Part shown: positions 1 to 5,777 of the stretch, in pieces
Numbering within the stretch: the stretch's first letter is position 1
How the letters are laid out: each line of letters opens with the position of its first letter
Assembly (NCBI GenBank): GCA_001771615.1
Contig: MEUF01000091.1
Location: 1-5,937, forward strand
Length of the DNA: 5,937 nt
Direction of reading: 5' to 3'
From: a candidate division WOR-1 bacterium RIFOXYB2_FULL_48_7
GTDB lineage: Bacteria > Margulisbacteria > WOR-1 > O2-12-FULL-45-9 > XYB2-FULL-48-7
Made by a program: the position numbers and the translations under genes
Notes under the pieces: generated by a model
The model's database searches: none
What the model was told of the DNA's origin: nothing
The model's input: the letters and a program-made list of their open reading frames with translations, nothing else

Positions 1-1
1 T

Positions 2-808
2 TTGTTCGGTAAAACGATTCCCGAGCAATTGATTGGCTGGGACCATGTGCAAAACCTTTCTGGCGGGCAAATTGCCATCCCAAAAGAAAATATTACTGAT
101 CTGCATCCGGCCGATGTTGCCCAAATTATTTCCCAGGTGCGTACCGACCAGCGGACGGCCATATTTGAAAAACTGTCTGATAAAACTGCTTCAGAAGCCT
201 TACATGAGCTTGAACCGATGCTTGGGGCGGTCTTGATTACCACACTGGAAACAAAAAAATCGCTCAATATTCTGGAAAAAATGCCAGTTGACGAAGCGGC
301 CGATATCATCGGTGACTTGCCAGTCGAAAAGGCCGAAGAGTTGCTTCGTCTGATGAAGGTGCGCAAGGCGACCGAGATCCGCAAGCTGCTCAAACATCGC
401 GATGAAACTGCCGGTGGTTTGATGACAACCGAATTTGTGACTTTGCCCAATAATCTGACGGTGGAACAGGTAATCGCGCGCCTGCGCGAACATTCGCCTG
501 ACGCAGAAACAATTTATTATCTCTATGTGATTGACGAACAGGAGCGGCTAGTGGGGGTGCTGTCCCTGCGCAGCCTGATTGTGGCTCCACCCGAAAAACT
601 GATTACCGAAATTATGATCAGGGAACCAATTACGGTCACTCCGGAAATGAACCAAAAAGAGCTCTCGGATGTAATCTCCAAATACAATCTCCTGGCTGTT
701 CCCGTTGTTGACCCAGAGGGGAAAATACTGGGTATTGTCACGGTCGATGACGTGATTGACCTTATCCTCCCGCCACATTCGCGGCGGAAAAAGAATATGT
801 TGGGTTAA
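2..808 (+). CDS. MgtE N-domain/CBS-pair soluble protein, 5'-truncated
   Basis: This is a cytosolic protein equivalent to the regulatory half of the Mg2+ channel MgtE, and it probably senses Mg2+ or nucleotide and controls a membrane partner. The visible 268 residues hold an MgtE N domain (about 32-135, helical repeats rich in ADV/AADII and LL motifs), the family linker ETAGGLMTTEFV (135-146), then two CBS domains (about 140-196 and 203-257), with YYLYVIDEQERLVGVLSLR and LLAVPVVDPEGKILGIVTVDD as clear CBS signatures. It ends at RRKKNMLG with no transmembrane segment, whereas true MgtE continues into five membrane helices. The frame is open from the first bases and the TTG at position 2 is not a credible start. 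Residues 1-30 look like the tail of another N-terminal domain, so the gene begins upstream; family members of this type often carry a PRC-barrel-like domain there (knowledge of the family, not visible here). The stop lies 2 bases before the transporter ATG, so the two are co-transcribed and probably work together. The domain call is firm; the ligand is inferred. Confidence 0.9.
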   Translation: MFGKTIPEQLIGWDHVQNLSGGQIAIPKENITDLHPADVAQIISQVRTDQRTAIFEKLSDKTASEALHELEPMLGAVLITTLETKKSLNILEKMPVDEAADIIGDLPVEKAEELLRLMKVRKATEIRKLLKHRDETAGGLMTTEFVTLPNNLTVEQVIARLREHSPDAETIYYLYVIDEQERLVGVLSLRSLIVAPPEKLITEIMIREPITVTPEMNQKELSDVISKYNLLAVPVVDPEGKILGIVTVDDVIDLILPPHSRRKKNMLG

Positions 809-810
809 AG

Positions 811-2070
811 ATGACAAATCGTAAATGGTTCTTTGGCCGGGATTGGCACTATTGGCGGATTCGGCTGCTGGTTTTTTTATCGGTGGTCGGGCCGGGGATT
901 ATCACGGGAACCGCCGATAATGATGCCGGCGGCGTGGCGACCTATTCGATTGTTGGGGCGCACTTTGGCTACCAGATGCTCTGGATCCTTATCGTTATTA
1001 CCGGGATGCTTTATGTGACGCAGGAAATGGGGATGCGTTTGGGGGTGGTGACTGGCAAGGGGTTGGGTGATCTGATCAGGGAAAAATTGGGCTTACGTTT
1101 TGCCGTGATCCTGATCGCCTTGGTCTTCCTGACAAACTTTTCCAATATTTTAGCCGATGTGGCCGGTATCGCGGCGGTCGCCGACATCTATGCCATTCCT
1201 CGGTTGATCTTTGTGCCGATATTTGTCCTATTGATTTGGACGGTTATTTTACGTGGCAGCTTCAATTTTGTCCAAAATATCTTTTTGACTTCCTGTGTGC
1301 TTTTTTTCTGTTATCTGATCAATGGTTTTATTGCCAGGCCGGACATTCCAGCTATGCTGCGGGGCAGCTTTATCCCCACGTTGCCGGTGAATAGAGAATA
1401 TCTTTTTATGGCCACGGCCTTAATCGGAACCACTTTAACGGTCTGGGGACAGTTCTTTGTGCAATCTTATTTTGTCGACAAAGGGGTCGGTAAACGAAAC
1501 CTGAAAAATGCCAGATTAGATATTATCTTTGGCGCTTTCTGGACCGATCTGGTTGCCTATTTCATTATTATTTCAGCGGCGGCGACTCTTTTTGTCAACG
1601 GTGCTAGGGTGGAAACGGCCGTTGATGCAGCCAAGGCCCTGGGCCCGCTGCTGGGAGAATTTGCTAAGCATCTCTTTGCCTGGGGCTTGCTGAACGCTTC
1701 ATTGCTTGGGGTCTGCGTGATCACCATGGGGACCGCCTATGCCATTACCGAGGTTTTGGGCACGGAGAGAAAAGTAAACGCATCTTTTAAGGAAGCGCCG
1801 CTTTTTTACTCAATTATCGGTTTTTGTTTATTGGCCTGCACCATAATGGTTTTGATCCCCAGCATACCAATAATGTTCATCTTAACTGCCTCGCAAGCGT
1901 TAAATACGATTGTTTTGCCGGGTATCTTTATTGTGATTTTGAAATTGATTAATGATAAGAAATTAATGGGGCCATATGCCAACGGTCCGCTGACCAATTT
2001 TATCTCCTGGGTGACAATTGTCAGCTTTAGCGCTATCTCCCTTGTCATGCTTTACCTGACATTTTTTTAA
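811..2070 (+). CDS. NRAMP-family divalent metal transporter, probably Mg2+ (NRMT-like)
   Basis: This is an inner-membrane transporter of the NRAMP (SLC11) fold, 419 residues, with about 11 hydrophobic helices by eye (near 18-35, 51-73, 96-125, 130-148, 154-173, 197-222, 237-262, 285-310, 332-350, 353-380, 397-418). Family identity rests on helix 1 and the following stretch: GPGIITGTADNDAGG, then VATYSIVGAHFGYQMLW, which aligns with MntH FATN..AGASFGYQLLW, and on the TGKGLGDLIR loop. The canonical DPGN is D38-A-G-G41 here with an extra Asp36, and the helix-6 MPH site is T210-V-W212. Loss of the Asn, the Met and the His argues against ordinary proton-coupled Mn2+/Fe2+ uptake. It resembles the NRAMP-related Mg2+ transporters known from Clostridium acetobutylicum and Eggerthella. 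The ATG follows the upstream MgtE-like gene by 2 bases without a clear Shine-Dalgarno, so translational coupling is likely. The fold is confident; Mg2+ as substrate is an inference from motif changes and the neighbour. Confidence 0.9.
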   Translation: MTNRKWFFGRDWHYWRIRLLVFLSVVGPGIITGTADNDAGGVATYSIVGAHFGYQMLWILIVITGMLYVTQEMGMRLGVVTGKGLGDLIREKLGLRFAVILIALVFLTNFSNILADVAGIAAVADIYAIPRLIFVPIFVLLIWTVILRGSFNFVQNIFLTSCVLFFCYLINGFIARPDIPAMLRGSFIPTLPVNREYLFMATALIGTTLTVWGQFFVQSYFVDKGVGKRNLKNARLDIIFGAFWTDLVAYFIIISAAATLFVNGARVETAVDAAKALGPLLGEFAKHLFAWGLLNASLLGVCVITMGTAYAITEVLGTERKVNASFKEAPLFYSIIGFCLLACTIMVLIPSIPIMFILTASQALNTIVLPGIFIVILKLINDKKLMGPYANGPLTNFISWVTIVSFSAISLVMLYLTFF

Positions 2071-2084
2071 GAATATGTTAAAAT
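2056..2084 (+). promoter_or_regulatory. Sigma70-type promoter for accC, leaderless start
   Basis: The -35 is CTGACA (2056-2061) and the -10 is TAAAAT (2079-2084), each one base off consensus, separated by exactly 17 bp. A TGT precedes the -10, making an extended -10. The -35 lies inside the last codons of the transporter gene. Initiation 6-9 bases after the -10 would fall at about 2091-2093, at or just before the accC ATG (2094). The 17 bases before that ATG contain no Shine-Dalgarno. This is a sequence-based prediction; no start site has been mapped. Confidence 0.65.
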
Positions 2085-2093
2085 CCGATTCAC

Positions 2094-3440
2094 ATGTTTA
2101 AAAAGCTGTTAGTTGCCAATCGTGGAGAGATTGCGGTCCGGATCATCCGGGCGGCCAAGGAAATGGGGATCGCCACTGTTGCGGTCTACTCTGAAGTTGA
2201 TAAGGATTCGCTGCATGTCAAAATTGCCGATGAAGCGTATTGCATCGGGCCAGCTGCTCCGAACCAGAGTTACCTTAATATTCCCAGCATTATCAGTGTG
2301 GCTGAGGTTTCCGGCGCCCAGGCTATCCACCCCGGTTATGGTTTTCTGGCGGAAAATGCCAAGTTTGTGGAAATCTGTGATTCGCATAAGATAGTTTTTA
2401 TCGGACCACCGATCGAAGCCATGGAAAAGATGGGTGACAAGGCCACCGCCCGAAAAACCGTTTCCAAGGCTGGCGTGCCGATCGTTCCCGGGACCGACGG
2501 AACCATTGCCGATGAGCAGGAAGCCAAGAAATTTGCCGATAAAATCGGTTATCCGGTGGCAATCAAGGCCACGGCTGGTGGCGGGGGCAAGGGTTTGCGG
2601 GTTGCCTGGAAGCCGGAGGAATTTATCCATTTGATGCGGATGGCTCGGACAGAGGCGGGGGCAGCTTTTGGAAATCCGGAAGTATATCTGGAAAAATATA
2701 TTGAAGATCCCCGTCACATTGAAGTCCAAATTTTGGCTGACCGCCAGGGCAATACCATTTATCTGGGAGAACGAGACTGTTCTATCCAGCGCCGCCATCA
2801 AAAATTAATCGAAGAAGCCCTCTCGCCGGTCATTGATGACAAAATCAGGCGTAAACTGGGTGAGGCGGCGGTTAAGGCGGCCAAAGCAGTCAATTATCAC
2901 AGTGCCGGGACAATTGAATTTCTCTATGATAAGCATGGGCACTTTTATTTTATGGAAATGAATACCCGGGTCCAGGTAGAGCACCCGGTGACAGAAATGA
3001 TCACCGATACAGATATCATCCGTGAACAAATTGCCGTAGCGGCCGGAGAAAAGCTGCAGCTCAAACAGGCAGATGTGAAATTTAAGGGCCATGCCATTGA
3101 ATGCCGCATCAATGCGGAAGACTATACCCGTAATTTTATGCCCAGCCCCGGGGAAATAAAGGCCTACCATGCGCCAGGCGGGTTGGGAGTCAGGGTAGAT
3201 AGCCATGCCTATGCTGGTTATAAGATCCTGCCCAATTATGATTCGCTGATTGCCAAATTAATTGTCTGGGGTCATGACCGCAACGAAGCGATCAACCGGA
3301 TGGAGCGAGCACTTGATGAGTACGTTATAGTTGGTGTCCATACCACGATCCCTTTCCATCTTAAAGTCTTGCGGAACGAAGCCTTCCGCCGCGGAGTCAT
3401 CACCACTAAATTTGTTGAAGAATACTTTGGCAGCAAGTAA
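2094..3440 (+). CDS. accC: Biotin carboxylase, acetyl-CoA carboxylase subunit AccC
   Basis: This is the ATP-grasp enzyme that carboxylates biotin on the carrier protein using bicarbonate and ATP, the first half-reaction of acetyl-CoA carboxylase in fatty acid synthesis. It is full length at 448 residues (E. coli AccC is 449). The N-terminal Rossmann-like domain starts FKKLLVANRGEIAVRIIRA and includes HPGYGFLAEN (79-88). The ATP-grasp domain has K116, K159, the glycine loop GGGGKG (162-167), RRHQK (233-237), and the metal-binding E275 and E288. The catalytic segment MEMNTRVQVEHPVTE (287-301) includes R292 and E296. The C-terminal domain has ECRINAED (336-343, with R338). No biotin carrier domain is attached, and accB is not beside it, unlike the usual accB-accC pair. 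It could therefore be the carboxylase subunit of another biotin-dependent complex such as two-subunit pyruvate carboxylase; AccC is the default reading. The start is supported by the family N-terminus and the adjoining promoter. The end overlaps nusB by one base. Confidence 0.95.
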   Translation: MFKKLLVANRGEIAVRIIRAAKEMGIATVAVYSEVDKDSLHVKIADEAYCIGPAAPNQSYLNIPSIISVAEVSGAQAIHPGYGFLAENAKFVEICDSHKIVFIGPPIEAMEKMGDKATARKTVSKAGVPIVPGTDGTIADEQEAKKFADKIGYPVAIKATAGGGGKGLRVAWKPEEFIHLMRMARTEAGAAFGNPEVYLEKYIEDPRHIEVQILADRQGNTIYLGERDCSIQRRHQKLIEEALSPVIDDKIRRKLGEAAVKAAKAVNYHSAGTIEFLYDKHGHFYFMEMNTRVQVEHPVTEMITDTDIIREQIAVAAGEKLQLKQADVKFKGHAIECRINAEDYTRNFMPSPGEIKAYHAPGGLGVRVDSHAYAGYKILPNYDSLIAKLIVWGHDRNEAINRMERALDEYVIVGVHTTIPFHLKVLRNEAFRRGVITTKFVEEYFGSK

Positions 3441-3847
3441 TGGGTAAGCGAAGGACCTCACGCCGCCTGTCCATGCAGGCATTGTACCAAACCGAAGTCA
3501 GCGGCACCGATATTGCCGAAGCGATCAATAACCTTTTTGAAGAAGAAGATTTTATCCCCGAGACTAAAAAATTTGCCCGGGAATTGGCCAAGGCGGCCTG
3601 GAAGGAACGGGCAGAAACAGATGAAACCATCAAGCAATTGGCCAAAGGTTGGCCCTTAGACAGAATTGGCAAGGTTGATTTAAGTATTTTACGATTGGCC
3701 ATCTACGAATTAAAGGAGGGGACCACCCCCCAAGCGATCATTATTAATGAAGCCGTCGAACTGGCTAAACGTTATTCCACTGCCGAAGCCGCCAAATTTA
3801 TCAATGGGATACTTGGCACCTATTTAACCACCGTTCGGCCGGCTTGA
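3440..3847 (+). CDS. nusB: Transcription antitermination factor NusB
   Basis: NusB is a small all-helical RNA-binding protein that pairs with NusE (ribosomal protein S10) on boxA RNA to keep RNA polymerase processive through rRNA operons. At 135 residues it is normal for the family. The arginine-rich N-terminus KRRTSRRLSMQALYQTEV (3-20) matches the RNA-binding helix. The core motif is WPLDRIGKVDLSILRLAIYEL (71-91), and the C-terminal signature is PQAIIINEAVELAKRYS (97-113) followed by KFINGILG (119-126). The start codon shares its A with the accC stop (TAATG), and there is no good Shine-Dalgarno, so it is probably translated by reinitiation after accC. accC-nusB proximity is also seen in Firmicutes, and nusB next to riboflavin genes is common in Proteobacteria; this locus joins both contexts. 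The TGA stop overlaps the predicted ribE -35 element. Confidence 0.94.
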   Translation: MGKRRTSRRLSMQALYQTEVSGTDIAEAINNLFEEEDFIPETKKFARELAKAAWKERAETDETIKQLAKGWPLDRIGKVDLSILRLAIYELKEGTTPQAIIINEAVELAKRYSTAEAAKFINGILGTYLTTVRPA

Positions 3848-3872
3848 GCAATACCGGTTTTCATGATAAAAT
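3844..3872 (+). promoter_or_regulatory. Sigma70-type promoter for ribE, leaderless start
   Basis: The -35 is TTGAGC (3844-3849), overlapping the nusB stop codon, and the -10 is TAAAAT (3867-3872), with a 17-bp spacer and a TGA extension just before the -10. Transcription starting 7 bases downstream of the -10 would begin exactly at the ribE ATG (3879). No Shine-Dalgarno is present. It shares the string ATGnTAAAAT and the 17-bp spacing with the accC promoter, which strengthens both predictions. It would make the riboflavin genes a transcription unit separable from accC-nusB. Confidence 0.68.
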
Positions 3873-3893
3873 TTAGCTATGTTTACCGGTATT
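3850..3893. repeat. 9-bp inverted repeat around the ribE promoter and start
   Basis: AATACCGGT (3850-3858) and its perfect reverse complement ACCGGTATT (3885-3893) are separated by 26 bases that contain the -10 and the ATG. Each arm contains the self-complementary ACCGGT, so the arms are also direct repeats of TACCGGT. The right arm encodes Thr-Gly-Ile of the conserved RibE N-terminus, so its sequence is partly fixed by coding. It could be an operator pair or, in read-through RNA, a stem holding the start codon in its loop; chance is also possible. Confidence 0.4.
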
Positions 3894-4535
3894 ATTGAGC
3901 AGGTTGGGATCGTGGCCTCGCTCATTCGCGGCGCCCAGGCAGCTAAAATCGCTGTTTCAGGCGGGAAATTCTTTGACGATGTCAAGGTTGGAGATAGTAT
4001 TGCCATCAACGGTGTTTGTCTGACTGTCACCCATGTCCGCCGCGGTTTTGCCGAATTCGATCTCTCCCAAGAAACCATCAAAAAATCAACCTTTAGCGAT
4101 GTCAAAATCGGCGAAAAAGTCAATATGGAAAAGGCCTTGCCGGTGGCCGGACGGCTGGGAGGCCATCTGGTGACTGGACATATCGATGGAGTCGGGGAAA
4201 TAAAAAACAAGGTCACCAGCGGCGAAGGCCTTGATTTTTACTTTTCCGTGCCGAGCGATGTTCTACAATACCTGGTCCAAAAAGGTTCTGTGGCGATTGA
4301 CGGCATTAGCTTGACCGTGGCGGACTTTCGCGATGGTCTGCTCTTTGTGTCGGTCATCCCGCAAACTGTTAAAACAACCACTCTGGGCAAAAAGGGGATT
4401 GGCGACAAGGTCAATCTCGAAGTGGATTTGATTTCAAAATATATAGAAAAACACCTCCGGGGTGAACCGCGCGGCATTACCGAAGAGATGATGTCACGTA
4501 TCGGTATCCTGCCCATGGGTTGGACGGATAACTAA
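3879..4535 (+). CDS. ribE: Riboflavin synthase, alpha subunit
   Basis: This enzyme makes riboflavin by dismutating two molecules of 6,7-dimethyl-8-ribityllumazine, the product of RibH. The protein has 218 residues, typical for the family, and consists of two homologous lumazine-binding barrels. The first (about 1-95) begins with the diagnostic MFTGIIEQVG and has INGVCLTV (43-50) and FDLSQETIKKSTF (60-72). The second (about 97-193) opens with GHLVTGHIDGVGEI (95-108) and has the paired motif IDGISLTV (140-147, Ser144) and SVIPQTVKTTTLG (158-170), ending with EVDLISKYIEKHL (181-193, Asp183). A 25-residue tail follows. The start is fixed by MFTGI, which is invariant at the family's N-terminus, and by the promoter directly upstream. 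It is called ribC in some organisms. It is the first gene of the riboflavin group, with ribBA beginning 3 bases after its stop. Confidence 0.96.
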   Translation: MFTGIIEQVGIVASLIRGAQAAKIAVSGGKFFDDVKVGDSIAINGVCLTVTHVRRGFAEFDLSQETIKKSTFSDVKIGEKVNMEKALPVAGRLGGHLVTGHIDGVGEIKNKVTSGEGLDFYFSVPSDVLQYLVQKGSVAIDGISLTVADFRDGLLFVSVIPQTVKTTTLGKKGIGDKVNLEVDLISKYIEKHLRGEPRGITEEMMSRIGILPMGWTDN

Positions 4536-4538
4536 TCA

Positions 4539-5777
4539 ATGCCAACCGAAGGGAAGATAAAATTTAACACTATCGAAGAGGCAATCCGGGAAATTCAGAA
4601 TGGCCGGATGGTTGTAGTGGTGGATGATGCTGACAGGGAAAATGAAGGCGACTTGGTCATTGCGGCTGAAAAAATCACTCCAGATTCAATCAACTTTATG
4701 ATTTCCCAGGCCAAAGGGCTTGTCTGTATCCCCATCAGCGGGGAACGGCTTGATCAGTTGGAGCTCAGGCAAATGGTTGACGATAACCGTGAACCGCTGA
4801 AAACGGCTTTTACCGTTTCTGTCGATGCCAGCCCCAAACAGGGCATTACTACCGGTATTTCGGCCGCTGATCGGGCCAAAACAATTGAGGTGTTGATCAA
4901 TCCCCGATCAACCAAAGAAGACCTGGTTTCTCCCGGCCATCTTTTCCCCCTGCGGGTAAAAGAAGGCGGGGTGCTCAAGCGGGCTGGGCACACGGAAGCG
5001 GCAGTTGATTTAGCCAAATTGGCTGGGCTCTATCCCGCCGCCGTTATCTGTGAAATTATTAATTCCGACGGAACCATGGCCAGGATCCCTCAATTGACCG
5101 AATTTGCCAAACAACACAACCTAAAACTTGTGACCATTTCCGACCTGATCTCCTATCGGCTGAAAAATGAAAAACTGGTCCGCCAGGTGTCCAAAATTAA
5201 TTTGCCAACAAAGCACGGTGATTTTACGGCCTACAGTTATGAAGATCTCTTGACCGGTGAACTGCATTTGGCGCTGGTCAAGGGGAGCGTGCGCGGGAAA
5301 AAAGATGTTCTGGTCCGGGTCCATTCGGAATGTTTGACCGGGGATGTGTTTGGTTCCCTGCGCTGTGATTGTGGCGAGCAACTGGACAAATCCCTGGAAC
5401 GGATAAACTTTACCGGACAGGGGGTCCTGCTTTATATGCGTCAGGAAGGGCGGGGGATCGGGTTAAAAGAAAAGCTGCGCGCCTATGAGCTGCAGGAGCA
5501 GGGGATGGATACTGTCCAGGCCAATGAGGCCCTGGGTTTTGCCGCTGACCTGCGTGATTACGGGACCGGAGCGCAGATCTTGGTTGACCTGGGACTTACA
5601 ACAATCAGATTGTTGACCAATAACCCGACAAAAGTGGTTGGCCTTAAAGGCTACGGCCTGGAAATTGTTGAGCGTCTGCCGATCGAGGTCGCTCCCAATA
5701 AATTTAATGAACGCTATTTAAAAACCAAGGTCTGTAAGATGGGGCATATTTTTAAGGAGGATGAGAAGCATGGTTAA
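4539..5777 (+). CDS. ribBA: Bifunctional 3,4-dihydroxy-2-butanone-4-phosphate synthase / GTP cyclohydrolase II
   Basis: This fused enzyme supplies both precursors of riboflavin: the four-carbon unit from ribulose 5-phosphate (RibB half) and the pyrimidine from GTP (RibA half). It is 412 residues, the usual length for the fusion. The RibB domain (about 8-207) shows the acidic metal-binding loop DDADRENEGD (29-38), TAFTVSVDA (89-97), GITTGISAADRA (102-113), SPGHLFPLR (131-139) and RAGHTEAAVDLA (148-159) with His151, and the CEI Glu172. The RibA domain (about 208-405) has the zinc cysteines C265, C276 and C278 in HSECLTGDVFGSLRCDCG, the GTP-binding RQEGRGIGL (301-309), the DYGTGAQIL segment with catalytic-type Tyr341, and LLTNNPTK (358-365). 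All expected active-site residues are present, so both halves should be active. The ATG lies 3 bases after the ribE stop with only a weak upstream purine run, which suggests coupling. Its last 8 bases overlap ribH. Confidence 0.96.
   Translation: MPTEGKIKFNTIEEAIREIQNGRMVVVVDDADRENEGDLVIAAEKITPDSINFMISQAKGLVCIPISGERLDQLELRQMVDDNREPLKTAFTVSVDASPKQGITTGISAADRAKTIEVLINPRSTKEDLVSPGHLFPLRVKEGGVLKRAGHTEAAVDLAKLAGLYPAAVICEIINSDGTMARIPQLTEFAKQHNLKLVTISDLISYRLKNEKLVRQVSKINLPTKHGDFTAYSYEDLLTGELHLALVKGSVRGKKDVLVRVHSECLTGDVFGSLRCDCGEQLDKSLERINFTGQGVLLYMRQEGRGIGLKEKLRAYELQEQGMDTVQANEALGFAADLRDYGTGAQILVDLGLTTIRLLTNNPTKVVGLKGYGLEIVERLPIEVAPNKFNERYLKTKVCKMGHIFKEDEKHG
5754..5760 (+). promoter_or_regulatory. 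Shine-Dalgarno of ribH inside ribBA
   Basis: AAGGAGG is a near-complete anti-16S complement placed 9 bases before the ATG at 5770. An in-frame ATG at 5761 directly abuts the motif and is too close to use, so the spacing selects 5770. It is the only strong ribosome binding site before any gene in the window. Confidence 0.85.

Noticed and set aside
2..4. TTG at the window edge as start codon of the MgtE-like gene
   Set aside because: The protein appears to begin mid-domain and no upstream sequence is available to support initiation; treated as a 5'-truncated gene.
2062..2068. Run of seven T as a possible terminator of the transporter gene
   Set aside because: There is no GC-rich stem before it; it encodes the terminal Phe codons and falls in the promoter spacer.
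2138..2150. CCGGAT-C-ATCCGG near-palindrome
   Set aside because: It codes for the conserved VRIIR segment of AccC and a 1-base centre gives no real RNA hairpin; explained by coding.
2109..2801. Long open frame on the - strand (230 codons) opposite accC
   Set aside because: It lies wholly within accC, has no recognisable domain, and has composition typical of an antisense shadow of a conserved gene.
3711..3720. Strong AAAGGAGGG Shine-Dalgarno-like sequence
   Set aside because: It is inside nusB, encodes conserved residues (LKEG), and no start codon follows at usable distance.
5761..5763. Alternative ribH start ATG
   Set aside because: It directly abuts the AAGGAGG and would leave no spacing; the family N-terminus fits the ATG at 5770.
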